Below the pieces are notes generated by a model. It saw nothing but the letters and a program-made list of their open reading frames with translations, was not told the origin of the DNA and ran no database searches. A DNA stretch of 64,000 nucleotides from Notolepis coatsorum. Taxonomy: Eukaryota; Chordata; Actinopteri; Aulopiformes; Paralepididae. The stretch is taken from contig OZ020592.1 in assembly GCA_963971535.1 (NCBI GenBank), positions 49,650,507 to 49,714,506 of the forward strand, in the 5' to 3' direction. Made by a program: the position numbers and the translations under genes. The first letter of the stretch is position 1; every line of letters begins with the position of its first letter. Shown piece after piece: positions 28,176-39,622 of this stretch.

Positions 28176-31100
28176 GAAGCTCGACAAATGTACCCCGCTG
28201 AGGCCCCCCACAGCCATCAGATCAGGGAGGACCGAGCCCCCCCGACCCCCCCTAATGGAGGGCACGGGAGGGCGACGGACCCGACCGTGCGAAGAGGCAC
28301 TCAAGCAACTCAACGCACAGGGTGAGCAGACCGTGGCTTGACCCCACGACTACACACACGCACAACCCGCATGCCACCCGGGAACGAAAGGAGGGAACAA
28401 CCTCGTTACTGCCTCCAGAATCACGGGGTCAAGGGCAAACCCAACCCCGTGGCAAGGCCGTAGCAGCGGAGCGCGAAGGAAGACCCAGACCCACCAAAGG
28501 GACTGGACCCCCTGGAACGGGGGCCCGGAGAAGTCCATGATGCCAGCATCAAGACCCCACCAGGTGGGCACTTAGTGACCCCGCCCCCCACATCGCCAGC
28601 GTATTTGGACAAAGGCCCCTCAGCCGAGCGGGCCCTGTCCCCCCAATAGTACACCGCCTGGCACACTGACCCTGCAGAACAGGCAGTCAGCATTGTCGTA
28701 AGCACACAAAAAAGGTTAACCAACGGAAGCAGGCAGCGCACCGGGGAAAAACCAGGCAACAGGCTGTTAACCCTAGCCTGGAGACTGCGGACGAGACAGG
28801 CGCCAGAGGGGACAGCTGAACACAGCCGCCCCGGCGGAAGGGGCGTAAGCTGGCGTTGTTGCATGACCAAGCCTCCATTTAAAAAAAAAAACCCACCCAG
28901 AGGGGTTGAGGCAGAGAAGGCTGACCCGATTGGCAGACGTCATGAACGTGCAGGGGCACCCTCAACCGGTGAACCCGGGAGTTGACACTGCTCCAACACA
29001 CCAGGGAATCAACCACCTTGGTGTTACCCAATGCGGTGGTTGTTCCTATAACCCCTCAAGAAAAAAACTCCAAAACACACCTGCGGGTATACACCGGCTA
29101 TACCGCAGTACAAGTGTTTAAGTTTTCAAAAAAGGGTTAACCCAGGCCTACGGGTCGACGAAACATGACTTCGGACCCGGCGATACGGGAAGCACAGGGT
29201 CACCAGAGGAGGTCAAAGACCACCCCAACAGGCCCCTCTTCGCCAGGCGTGAGAGAGGAGCGAAAAAGAACGGAGAACCAGCCCCAAGCACACCGTACTT
29301 GGTATTCCCAGGCGGTCTCCCAACCAAGTACTAACCAGGACCAACCTGTGTAGCGGCCGAGATCTGACGAGATCGAGCGTGTACAGGTTGGCATGGCCGT
29401 AAGCCATTATGACAGTGCTGAGTAAAAAATTTACCCAACCAGGGTCTCCATAGCGCTTAACCCTGTGACACCCGGACCGACCTGGCATTTTTCCCCCTGA
29501 AAAAAGCCCAAGTCCCTCAGGGTACCAGAACAGCAGATCTGCATCCCCGGCGGACAACGGGTTCAACTGATCCGGACCAGCGTGACCAGAACCAGTCCCG
29601 TGCCCTAACCACGCCGACATGCCTACTCCAGGAGAAGGGGCAGATATGCGTGTTGATCTTAAACATGAAAAGAAGGCGCCACCCAGACGTTCGGGCGAAC
29701 CGCGCCCGGTGGCCCACCCCCAGGGCGTGAGACCCCTCTACATATGTTCAGATCCATTCCGTCATCATCCCCCAGATATGAACGAGAATCCGTCGATAAC
29801 CAAACCAGGTTGTCGGATTTGGTCGTCGGAAGAGGAAAAACCTCCATCCCAGTTGCTTTATAAAAACGCCGTTTTAACCTCAAGCAACCAAGGCGTGCCA
29901 GTCAGTCGCCTGTTTACAGAACACCCCGAGCTAGCACTATACGTGCGTCGGGACACACCCACATCAATGAACAGGCTATTTAGACCTGTCATTGAATTCC
30001 CAAGGCGCCCAGGGGAACGACAAGAGGGGTGTGATACTTCCTAACTCCAACTCTTTTTAATAGAAAAGAAGGAAGCACCAACAGTATGTATCCCAGTCTA
30101 CACAGCCGGGGGTAAAAAAATTTCACATTTTTACATCCCACCACCCTCCCATAGGAAGGAGACGGGAATCCCCAGAGAGATTCCCCATGCGAGCTGTACA
30201 GATTGAAAAGAATATATTGCACCTTGAGCCATGTAAAAAATTGGTTTTAGGGCTCTCCGGGGAGGAGGCACTGAACCCATACACACTCAATAATCGAATT
30301 GAATCGAATACATACACAATAGAGTAGGACTCCTTCTTGAGGGTCCACTCACCTTGACAATCTGAGGAGGAGGCTCTGTACTCTGAAGGAGGCTCCCTCA
30401 CACGGAAGGAGAGTCCCAACTCACAGAAGGCCCGAATAGGAGCTTGGTGAGGAGGAGCCCTGACCACCCCCCGAAACAGATCCATCACATGGACCTGAAC
30501 AGCACACGGAAGTCCTACCAACAGAGACGCGCACAGTGACGTACTCTATGGCGGGGGAATTTCTGCGGTGCACACGCCCAATATTCCAGGCCGTGGGACC
30601 AGGAAACCCCCCCCCCCCTCACCCTGTAACGTGCCGAACCGCAACGTGACAGGAACCTTGAAGGACAGGTGGGTTTACCCCTGACCAACAGAAAAAAGGG
30701 GGAGGAAAGGTTACCAGTTCACCCCTTTACGACCCCACACCCATGATACGATGTAATGACAAAAAGAGAGTATGACACAGTCATAGTCAGCTCCATGAAG
30801 CGTCTGACAGCTTCACACAGCGCATGAGCTAACCTGCTATCTGATTTTTACTAAGGAAAAAACACAGAATAGAGAGGGCTCTCCAAGAGCCCCGGTACCA
30901 AACTTACACATGTGCTTCTGTGGCCAGTCCAACCCAGTTGTAGGTCACATGACACACACAACCCATCATCACCTACAAAAAATGGCAAAAACACTCTACA
31001 GAGGAACGCCGTTTTTCATAATGAGAGAATACATAATTCTCGATTAGTATCGGCCACAGGCCTTGCTAAGCACACACGAAAGCGACCAAACAATCTTTTC

Positions 31101-31910
31101 TTTTAGGAAAATAAAGTTTCTCCAGCAGTTTTAGCACAACCTCAGCAATCAAGCTAAGGGTTACATCATATCCCTACCACACAGTGACACAATGTAGTGC
31201 AACAACATGTCTGAGAGGAGGATGAAGACGTCCCCAGGGAACCGGGGGGAAACACAATCCTCCTACTTTACCCTTAATACGGCCAGTTAAAACAGGAAAA
31301 CCTGTTAATATGTGAACACACTGTTCATTGTCATTACAGGCTGAGAAAAGAATCATTCTTTACTCATTTGTCACTAAGCATAGCGTTATAGGTTAGTTAA
31401 CCCCCTTAGTTGTGAGTACACGGTACATATAAACACACATGATGTTTCTCAACACAACAAACCAGATCATTTTCACATCTGTAACAACAACCCGATTTGC
31501 ATGGAGAAGCTAAATACCAGTGACAAGACAATTCACACATAACTCGCGTCATATCCTAAATGTAGTGCAGCAACACTCGTTTTGGAAAACATCGTTATTT
31601 ACAAAACATTTAGAAGGGAAAGCAAGAAGACGTGCTCAAGGTCTGGTCCAGACCTTGCCTACCCGGAGCGTAGATCAAGCGAAGTGCAGTCTCAAGGCAC
31701 CGTAGTAAACACAGCCGGTCTGTGTTGTCGATCTGGGCAGCGTCGCCGCTCCATCCCGTCGCTACGGTCCCCCTTGTTGACGCAGTCCTTGCCGTCCTGG
31801 CCCAGGGCAGGTTCGACGAACATCCTCTGTCAAAGATGACGTCGTAGTCAAGAGTGTTTAAAACATGTTATAATCAAAGCACGTTCAACAGAGTAGCATT
31901 AAGCTAACAA
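28176..31910. other. Interior of composite element, mostly unassigned, GC-rich left part
   Basis: No transposase or host gene was recognised over 3.7 kb. Long ORFs here have skewed composition, no motif and no agreement between neighbouring frames. Apart from the 5S-like sequence there is an A tract (28879-28890), a C homopolymer (30609-30619) and AT-rich DNA towards the right. Confidence 0.5.
29286..29404 (-). pseudogene. 5S rRNA-like sequence (pseudogene or 5S-derived retroposon head)
   Basis: Read on the minus strand, GCTTACGGCCATGCCAACCTG, then CGATCTCGTC, TCTCGG, CCTGGTTAGTACTTGG and GGGAGACCGCCTGGGAATACC appear in the 5S rRNA order and spacing over 119 bases, the normal 5S length being about 120. 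Box C of the internal promoter is nearly intact. Box A (normally around AAGCTAAGCAGGG) is changed to CCGCTACACAGG, and the 3' stem is altered, so normal transcription by RNA polymerase III is doubtful. It could be a lone pseudogene or the head of a 5S-type SINE. The downstream body was not recognised. Confidence 0.85.
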
Positions 31911-33116
31911 GTTTCAAGTTTCAAGTTTCTTTAATAGTTGTCATACAGAAGTACAGAATACTTTTGTACAAAATGCTTCTTACTGTTGCGCTCCAGAGAT
32001 TGTGCATGACAAGATAAGTATGAAATAAAAACATAGTAAAAATTAGAAGTAAAAAAAGAGGTCACAGTGTACTATATAGTGCAAGGCATAAATGGACGAG
32101 GTGCAGTTTAGGTACAATTCACAGTAGGTGTACGAGTTGTAGTGCAAATCCTTTATCAATAAATATAAAGTGTAAGTGTGTTTGTGTGATCTAAAGTGTG
32201 GAGAGTGGGTGCTGCAGTGTGTTGTTTGTTTGAGTGATTGTGTGCGTGTGGGTGTGTGTGCTGTGTGCATTTGATGGTTGTTGCATAGTGATTATTGTTC
32301 GTTTAGCGATTATTGTTCGTTTAGCAGCCTGATGGCCTGGGGATAGAAGCTCCTTCTGAGTCTTTCTGTGCTCGCCATAAGACTCCGGTATCGCTTGCCT
32401 GACGGCAGCAGTTCAAAGAGGCAGTTGTTCGGGTGGCTCGAGTCCTTAATAATTCTCTTAGCCTTCCCCTTGCACCGCTTGTTGTAAATGTTCTGGAGGG
32501 TGGGAAGCCCCCCTCTAATTGTGCGTTCGGCTGAACGTGTCACTCTTTGTAGTCTGCTACGGTCTTGTGCAGTGCTATTCCCAAACCAGGAGGTGATGTT
32601 GCCGGTCAGGATGCTCTCTATTGTACATGAGTAGAAGTTCCTAAGGATCTTCTGACTGACTTGGAACTTCCTTAGGCGCCTGAGGAAGTAGAGGCGTTGT
32701 CGTGCCTTCTTCACAACACTGTCAATGTGTGTGGTCCATGTCAAGTCCTCGGATATGTGGGCTCCGAGGTACTTGAAACTGTTCACTCTCTCAACTGGTG
32801 CCCCGTCGATGCTGAGGGGGCTGTAGTCCTTGACCCCCGACCTCCTGAAGTCCACAATCATCTCTTTTGTTTTGCTGACGTTCAGGGAGAGGCAGTTCTC
32901 CTGACACCACTGTGACAGGTTCTCTACCTCTTCCAGGTAGGCCCTTTCGTCGTTGGCAGAGATCAGGCCCACCACTACTGTGTCATCAGCAAATTTGATG
33001 ATGGTGTTGTTGTTCCGCTGTGCTACGCAGTCATGTGTGTACAGGGAGTAGAGGAGGGGGCTCAGAACACAGCCCTGGGGGGCCCCTATGTTGAGCGTGA
33101 TGGATGAGGAGGTGCA
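31911..33116 (-). mobile_element. LINE-A copy 3, 5' truncated, nested in the composite element
   Basis: The 3' tail (AGTTTCAAGTTTCAAG on the plus strand) begins at 31911. The ORF C-terminus and RT palm extend to about 33116, where the coding similarity stops in [10 protein letters not shown]. Beyond the break is a very GC-rich segment unrelated to other LINE-A copies. Confidence 0.87.
32310..33116 (-). pseudogene. LINE-A copy 3 partial ORF (RT palm and C-terminal domain)
   Basis: An uninterrupted frame encodes [10 protein letters not shown], the catalytic F-A-D-D near 32983-32994, N-V-S-K-T-K-E-M, and the C-terminal W-F-G-N-S-T-A-Q-D region. About 60 further codons upstream come from the flanking GC-rich DNA. 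The fingers and endonuclease are missing, so it is a remnant with good local preservation. Confidence 0.83.
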
Positions 33117-33310
33117 GAACGGCCGCTCTAACCGTCGGGCGCTACCGCCCCTGCCCGCGAGACGCCGAGCGAACGGCGCACGCGACCAGAGGGGAGACTT
33201 CGAATCCCCCCCGCCTCTCCCCGTGAGGGAGAGGGGAGTTGCGAACCGCGGCGGCGCGCAAGGGGCCGGAGCCACCCCGCGCTGGGCCTCGGCCGATAGC
33301 AGCAAGCTAA
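33117..33310. other. GC-rich, rDNA-spacer-like segment at the 5' break of LINE-A copy 3
   Basis: About 190 bases of very high GC with GCGGCGGCGCGC, CGAGACGCCGAGCG and CTTCGAATCCCCCC, unlike the surroundings. It resembles ribosomal spacer or a degenerate tRNA-like T arm, but neither identity can be shown by eye. Confidence 0.4.
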
Positions 33311-34237
33311 CGTTTCCTAGCCTAGCCTAGGTAGGCCACCTAGTGATCACAGCAGGCTAGCACCGCAGCTAACAGCTGACTGGCTAACAGTAGGCCACCA
33401 CTAGCACGTAAGCTAAGCAGCTATCACCTGAACTTGTACACAATGATATAACACTCACTCAGACAGGCCACCGTTCTGAAACCCTCCTCACTTTTTAAGA
33501 GAAAAGATAAACAAGATGTTAACACAGTTTTACAACGGAATTTTACCAACACCCGACGGAGCCAGCACAATACCAAACTGGCCTGTAGCTGACTTGAACA
33601 CAGATCTTCCACTAACGAACATATATGCCCATATTTCCTCGTGAGGGAATACTCTCATTTGGATATGAAAGATGGGGCCTACACGGTGACAGAGAAAACA
33701 TCCACTCGTCCAGAAAACACAGGGATCACCAGTGTTAATGGTCGTGGCCCACTAGTTAAACTATAATGGGCTTCAGATCAAGGTCTTCCGCTGTTGCCTA
33801 AGAGGCTGAACAAAAGACCTTAATCTGGGGCCGGTGTTCGTAAACATTGTCAGCCAGCCCCCATAGCACTAACAGACAAGTGGAGCCGCAAGCAAAACAT
33901 CACTCACCAACCTGGAACTCACCGCTTCTCACAACAGCGGCGCGTCCTACAGTTCAGCTGTGTCCTGAAAGGTTTTACCACAACCAGCACAGCAAGGAAC
34001 TGCAGTTGAGAGGCATGCAGCGGCGTGCTCCCAATACGAAAACCGGTGGAGGATTTTAGAATGATCACCATCTTCCAGACACTCCAGTGACGAAGACAAT
34101 ATCGCCGTATTTTCTCGAAAATAGTGAGAGAGAAAATAAAGATATGATGTCAACGTATCTCTTGTTCTTCCTTTCCTCGTAAACATTGTCAGCCAATATT
34201 TTTCTCCACGTCAAGTGGGCATATGAGCAACACGTTG
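33311..34237. other. Interior of composite element, right part, unassigned
   Basis: It contains short direct repeats of GCTAGC/GCTAAC-type words near 33300-33420 and no recognisable ORF or RNA. Confidence 0.5.
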
Positions 34238-34373
34238 CTTGTGATGAAATTTGAGAAGGAGATGAGTGTGTGGCACCACCCCTGCTTATGTAGGTAAGCG
34301 GATGGGGGTGTGGCCAGATGAATGCTGGCATTTAAAGGTACATTTTGAAATTTATTCAGTATATATATGCTGA

Positions 34374-35036
34374 ATCAAATCAAATCAAATCAAATTTATT
34401 TATAGGGCCCGACAACACACGTTAATGTCCCCATGGGCCGTACAGGTCTTCTTTAAACAAGTCAAGAAGAAAACATAACAATAAGTCAAAAACAGAACAA
34501 GAACATCATAAGGTCCAAACATTTTTAGATGAATGCAAATAAATGAAAGAATGCAAGCACTCCCAGACATACCCCACGCGAAGGTAGGGAAAAACTCACT
34601 AAAACCTAACAATAGGGAAAAAAGCTCCACAGGCAGTGTGGAGGAGAGAAACCTTAGAAGGGCCATTCAAGGGGGGATCTCCCTTCTTAGATGTTGGTGA
34701 TAGTAGTGTTGCAGACGGACAGTTGGTAAGCATGCACTCATGTGTGTAGTGAAACACAGATGAGTGCATGCAATAGCAACTGAACATTTTGAAAGATAGA
34801 GCTAATAGCGATAGCAACTGAACATTTTGAAAGATTAAAGATAGAGCTGATAGCGGATCTATTTGAGGCACAGGGGCGGCGCAAAGAGGGTCACGTCCTC
34901 CCCGTTTTAGTCACGGGACATTCAACACTCCGGTCATTGCTCAGGGACAGCCGGAGACAGGGAGATAGGGGGCGGCGCAGAGAGGGTCGCGAACTCCCCG
35001 ACATCATCGCGGGACATCCGGCACTCCGGTCACTGA
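34374..35036 (-). mobile_element. Interspersed repeat with TCAAA tail inserted in the right inverted arm
   Basis: The plus strand starts with ATCAAATCAAATCAAATC then TTTATTTATAGGGCCCGACA, a tail-and-3'-end layout of many fish retroposons read in reverse, followed by GGGAAAAACTCACTAAAACC and GAGAGAAACCTTAGAAGGGC. It splits the right arm after TGCTGA, with TGA on both sides. Its right part contains two near-copies of a roughly 70-bp GGCGGCGCA(A/G)AGAGGGTC...CACTCCGGTCA unit and a 23-bp duplication at 34766/34811. Confidence 0.65.
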
Positions 35037-35082
35037 AGCGAGATATATGCAATGAGACGCTGAGCGGGAGCTAGTGTGATAC

Positions 35083-35357
35083 AGAACTGTGAGAGCAATG
35101 ACACTGGTCTATAGTTAGTGAAGCTGTGCTTATCTCCTACTTTGTAAAGTGGGATCACTTTTGCTACCTTCATCCTGTCTGGAAAAATACCTGTCTGAAA
35201 AGAAAGATTACAAATATAACAGAGAGGTTTGATCATACAATCAATTGTCTTCTTCACTATAATCATATCTATCCCATCACTGTCAATGGATGTCTTATTC
35301 TTTGACTTTGATACAATGGATATGATTTCTGCTTCACTGACATTTCCCAAAAACATA
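35083..35357 (-). pseudogene. LINE-C RT, N-terminal block
   Basis: It encodes V-S-E-A-E-I, K-T-S-I-D-S-D-G-I-D, F-P-D-R-M-K-V-A-K-V-I-P-L-Y and N-Y-R-P-V-S-L-L-S-Q-F, the conserved start of a LINE RT. The next codons are those of the composite insertion. The missing continuation lies at 27820 and below. Confidence 0.85.
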
Positions 35358-35977
35358 GGGTCTCATTCTCGAACGAAGTTACGACAAAATATTTCGTCTT
35401 AGCCAGATTTCGGCCTATTTAAGACATATTAGGGCTGGGAGTGGGAGTCTTCAAATTTTCCTGAGATCTTATTTGAGAGCAGATCTAAGAGTGCTGAGGA
35501 GCACACTTAAATATGCTCTCAGCCCACGATCAAATCTCATGATTGATTGACTAATTTAAAATGTTATTATAACTTGACAGACTGTGTTCTCATAGTGATT
35601 CCTTCACGTCAACGCTACAGGCCTCCTTGGAATTAATTACTTAATCATAATTAAAATAAATATGACAATATTTGTACGATAAGAAATTACGAATTTGATG
35701 TCGGAAAAATAAATAATATGGATTCATCTGATCACAGGGCAGCTGGATTAACCATTCTGAACCAGCTATTTTGGACAAATAATTACTCAGATATTCAAAC
35801 ACAATTATGCAATTATTGTGAAATGATTGAAAATAATAATAATTTAATGCCTTCTGTGGAATTTGTATTTCTTATTTGTTACACATCTGTTTTAATGATT
35901 AATTATATACATTTGAAAGAATGCAGGTCAACATGCAATGTATCCCATTGATTGGTATACAATGGGACAGACCTTTG

Positions 35978-36412
35978 TTTGATTGATTGATTGAAAACTT
36001 TATTAACAGATTGCAGAATGGGTACATTACAGTACAGCTCAATTACATACGGGGATGCAGACCAGAGAAAGAATTTCGTCTTGTTTACATCAGGGTCCCC
36101 CATTTTCAATTCATCATATGACACACATGACACAGATAGACAGTACTGCTACATCTATACATTTATGACATACCAGATTTGAAAATACAGTACTGTTTGT
36201 GATACAAAAAGAGTCCAGAAAAGAGAGTACATTTGACGTAGAAACTGTTGGAGGAGGTTGGGTAGGGATGGGTGGGGGATAGACTTACACTGTACAAGCA
36301 AAACTGTACATTGGAATATTGACAAAACCATACTTGGTCATTTACTGTACATTGGAGGGGGTTGATATAGCTATAAACCTGCATTCCTTCGAATATATCA
36401 TTAATCAATTAA
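35978..36412 (-). mobile_element. LINE-D copy 2, 3' UTR fragment
   Basis: It starts on the plus strand with TTGATTGATTGATTG, the family's short-repeat tail, followed by AACTTTATTAACAGATTGCAG and the block CAGGGTCCCCCATTTTCAATTC shared with the copies at 43483 and 52387. No coding part is present. Confidence 0.8.
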
Positions 36413-36736
36413 ACTTATATTGAAATACACTATATAGCCTACACCAACACTGAAATGACGGATAAATAAATAAGAACTAAAGCTAATCGGTGGAAATAGA
36501 CTCCATTAATATTCCATAACAAGTCTTGTGTGCGCCTACGAATGAACAGTAGCCTATAGGCTTATGGATTACGCCCGCCGTAGGCTATATATATTATATG
36601 TCATTCATTCATTCATATACAGTACTGCGCGCACGCGCGTGTGTGTGTCTGTGTGTGCGCGCGCGCTGCGGCAGGTGTGTACTGCGAGCTGTATATGATG
36701 CCAATACATTAATCTAATCTAGTTTTGATGGGCGCA

Positions 36737-36823
36737 AGCGTGATTACGAAACCTAGCCGCATTTCTCGGAGACGCTCTCTGATTGGCACTGACTGACGCT
36801 AGGTTTCGTAATCACGCGGCTCG
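36737..36823. repeat. Inverted repeat GCGTGATTACGAAACCTAGC inside the TIR element
   Basis: Twenty-base arms at about 36737-36757 and 36803-36823 are exact reverse complements, separated by about 45 bases. Confidence 0.88.
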
Positions 36824-37121
36824 CAAAGCACTTCCGCCATTCCATTTCAAACAGCTGCGTCACCAGTTGCCTTATAAGGAACTATGGAGGCTGTGTTTTG
36901 TATGCAAATGAGCTGAACGGGAACGCGCTTTGGAGTTTACGACAGAATACCATTCTCCAAGCAGATATCAGATCATATAATTTCTGCGACCGTTTCAGCC
37001 ACTTAAGACATATCTCCAGCACGTTCAGGACTCAGAGTGTACTTGTCATAGATTATGTCTCAGTGGTTCCAAGATAAGTCTTCCAGAATATATCTTTGGA
37101 AAATCTTCGGGAATGAGACCC

Positions 37122-37985
37122 ATAGACTGCAGTACTTTACTATCTCCTCTCCATCCTTCCTGTAATGGTTCATTGTGTTTTTGAATGGCATCTGCCAGAT
37201 TTGGCCCCACATTTACAAAAAAATAGTTGAATTCATTAACCACCTCATTCATGTTTTTTATAGTCTTACTATTACTAATGAAATGGCTAGGCATTTTTAT
37301 GGACGCTGATTTATTTCCCATTACCTTATTTAGAATGTCCCATGTGCCCTTTATATTATTTTTATTTTTGCCTAACAATCTATTGTAATAATCTTTCTTA
37401 GCCTGTCTCATAATTAATACTAACTTATTCTTATACACTTTGTATTTAGTTTCAGCAGTCTTTTTTCTACATTTGATAAAATCTCTATAAAGTTTTTTTT
37501 TCTTTTTACATGCATTCTCTAACCCCCTCGTTATCCATGGTTTTCTATTGTCATTACTTTTTTGTTTATGTTGAACCATTGGGCAGTGCCTATCGTAAAG
37601 TGTCCGATAGATATTGAAAAAAGTATTGTAAGCAGCATTGACGTCTTCTACATAGACCCCCTTCCATTCTTCATTCAAAAGATCATTCCTGAACATGTTT
37701 ACAGCATCATCCCTTCTTAACCTTTTATATCTGTACCCATTCTCCTCCTTTGTTCTCTTCAATTGACAATCAAAAGTAACAAAAACAGGTAAGTGGTCAC
37801 TTATATCATTTATGACTAATCCACGTATGATGTTATCCTTAAAGCTATTAATAAAAATATTATCTATTAATGTAGCAGAGGTTTCTGTTATTCTACTTGG
37901 CTTGCTGATCAGTGGATATAACCCTCTTCCATACAATAATTCAAAAAAATCTGCTGAAGCCTTATGCGGTAACATTAACAGGAGG
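37122..37985 (-). pseudogene. LINE-C endonuclease C-terminus and linker
   Basis: It encodes (minus strand) D-F-F-E-L-L-Y, T-S-A-T-L-I-D-N-I-F, then N-D-I-S-D-H-L-P-V-F, the last conserved block of an APE-type LINE endonuclease with the catalytic S-D-H. A basic linker (K-P-W-I-T-R-G-L) and a long coiled region follow. The frame is open for about 285 codons. The N-terminal half of the endonuclease is missing beyond 37985. The frame beyond 37122 enters the TIR element. Confidence 0.87.
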
Positions 37986-38187
37986 AGCAGATAGTACTAG
38001 CACTAGCAATGTCAACTTCAGTGACAGTAGCGCTGCTAGCTGCTGCACTAACAGCGTTAGTTTTTGGCCTTTTTATAAAGCCGAAGCTGTCCAGCCTTGT
38101 GGCAGGTTAAGCCTTTTTTTCAGCGGCATGTGGCGTACTGTTTAGTGTTTACGTTTGAGTCGCAGTTGCAGGACACAAGGACCGGCA
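37986..38187. other. Unassigned DNA between LINE-C and PAL element 1
   Basis: About 200 bases with GCTAGC-rich words and no recognised feature. Confidence 0.5.
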
Positions 38188-38996
38188 GCGTGAACACTTT
38201 AGGCAACCAACATGCGCTTCCGAGTTGCTCTGAATTGCTCTGATTGGCCGAGCGTGCGCATGCGCATGAGCCACGACGCGCTCCTCAGAGTCAGGAATAC
38301 TAAGCTCCCCCTTAAGCTCCAGGAGAGAGGAGAGAGGCTGAAAACCCGCAGTTCTTGCCCGACTGATGGGAGCCGAATCCTGGATCAGATTTTTCTGATG
38401 AATACCCCTAAAACATGGAGGTCCTGAATGCATGGAAGTATTGATTGCGCCGTAACGAATCATTAAAAAAATATACCGTTAACTGGAATATGTTGTGCCT
38501 TTACACATATGTTGGATTATGTAATTGGTTTGTCATGACAAACTAATAAAAAATCGCGATTTACCCGGTGGCTACAACAACACACAGTGACTTGCAAACC
38601 GCAGTCACGTAAGGGGCTAGTAGTCACTGTGTGTTGTAGCCACTGGGTAAATCGCGATTTTTTATTAGTTTGTCATGACAAACCAATTTCATAATCCAAC
38701 ATATGTGTAAAGGCACAACATATTCCAGTTAACGGTATATTTTTTTAATAATTCGTTACGGCGCAATCAATACTTCCATGCGTTCGGGACCTCCATGTTT
38801 TGGGGGTATTCATCAGAAAAATCGGATCCGGGATTCGGCTCCCATCAGTTGGGCAAGAACTGTAGGTTTTCAGCCTCTCTCCTCTCTCCTGGAGCTTAAG
38901 GGGGAGCCGCGCTCGGCCAATCAGAGAAACGCGGAAGGTGCTCGGCCAATCAGAGAAACGCGGAAGCGCATGTTGGTTGCCTAAAGTGTTCACGCG
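38188..38996. mobile_element. PAL element 1: foldback MITE, 0.81 kb, arms about 370-400 bp
   Basis: The arm 38188-38591 and the arm 38623-38996 are reverse complements along most of their length, with a 31-base spacer. The outer ends read GCGTGAACACTTTAGG. Shared inner blocks include AATCGCGATTT(T), TTGTCATGACAAAC and ATTCCAGTTAACGGTATAT. The left arm alone carries TGCGCATGCGCA, while the right arm has a 31-bp tandem duplication with CCAATCAGAG. There is no coding capacity. No target duplication was recognised. Confidence 0.88.
38255..38266 (+). promoter_or_regulatory. NRF-1-like motif in PAL element 1
   Basis: TGCGCATGCGCA matches the vertebrate NRF-1 consensus YGCGCAYGCGCR. A reverse CCAAT box (TGATTGGCC, 38241-38249) is next to it. 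Confidence 0.55.
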
Positions 38997-39470
38997 GACC
39001 GGCAGCCTCCTGTTTACATTATGCAGCTGCTTGCTGCTTCTTCTTCACCAAATGGGTTGGAGGAGTAGCATTATGGGCGATGCTCATGGGTGACGCATAG
39101 GTGGAGGTGAAATGCAGCCTATTCCACAACATTATTAATTACTCGGTTCTTTTAAAAACTGAAAAGAAGAATATTATCTATTAACAATTTATTTAGGTAA
39201 CATAAATATTACTAATTCGTACATTGAAAATATATATATAAAAAAAAAATTATATAAATTGTTTTAGAGACCCCCACAGGTGTTGTTGACTATGGGGGCG
39301 CAGACTCTATCTATGGGGGCTGAGCCCCCACTGGCCCCCACATAATTCGAACACACTTCCTTTTTGGACAGAGTTGTTTGACAGTGGAACACAAGTGGAA
39401 TGTCGTACAACTCTCTAGCCAGCTGTGTAACTATATTCTCAAGTACAGGAAATGAACACTACTGCAGTCA
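38997..39470. other. Unassigned DNA
   Basis: An AT-rich stretch (39220-39260) and a repeated TATGGGGGC word near 39290-39325 are the only patterns seen. Confidence 0.5.
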
Positions 39471-39622
39471 GTGAGTGAGTGAGTGAGTGAGTGAGTGAGT
39501 GAGTGAGTGAGTGAGTGAGTGAGTGAGTGAGTGAGTGAGTGAGTGAGTGAGTGAGTGAGTGAGTGAGTGAGTGAGTGAGTGAGTGAGTGAGTGAGTGAGT
39601 GAGTGAGTGAGTGAGTGAGTGA
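39471..39622 (+). repeat. (GTGA)n microsatellite, about 152 bp
   Basis: About 38 perfect GTGA units. The Thr-His-Ser-Leu repeat ORFs are translations of it. Confidence 0.98.

Larger units (their letters stand above)
27821..35082. mobile_element. Composite long-inverted-repeat element in LINE-C (CACTA-like termini, superfamily unresolved)
   Basis: AGAAC occurs on both sides (27816-27820, 35083-35087) and once in the restored LINE order, so it is a 5-bp target duplication. The left arm 27853-28030 and right arm (34238-34373 plus 35037-35076) are inverted copies running from CACTAG(T/C) ... GCTCAGCGTCTCATTGCATATATC inward for about 175 bp. CACTAG termini suggest EnSpm/CACTA, but the outermost bases (GTTAGG..., GTATCA...) and the 5-bp duplication do not fit neatly. 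No transposase was recognised in the 7.3 kb. It carries a 5S-like sequence, a LINE-A copy and a later insertion in the right arm. Confidence 0.65.
35358..37121. mobile_element. TIR element (PIF/Harbinger-like?), 1.76 kb, in LINE-C
   Basis: Both ends read GGGTCTCATTC(T/C)CGAA inwards, a 16-bp inverted repeat with one mismatch. They are flanked by ATA (35355-35357 and 37122-37124), which occurs once in the LINE reading frame S-M-F-L-G. A 3-bp duplication and G-rich ends fit PIF/Harbinger, although ATA is not its usual target. No transposase is visible, so the copy is nonautonomous. A LINE-D fragment has inserted at 35978-36412. Confidence 0.75.

Noticed and set aside
28421..28870. 149-codon minus-strand ORF in the composite element as its transposase
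   Set aside because: No D,D,E/D pattern, zinc finger or other transposase motif. Composition is that of GC-rich noncoding DNA.
29286..29404. Functional 5S rRNA gene
   Set aside because: Box A and the terminal stem are altered and no tandem 5S array is present.
33117..33310. tRNA gene (TTCGAATCC-like T loop)
   Set aside because: No matching D arm, anticodon arm or acceptor pairing could be drawn at tRNA spacing.
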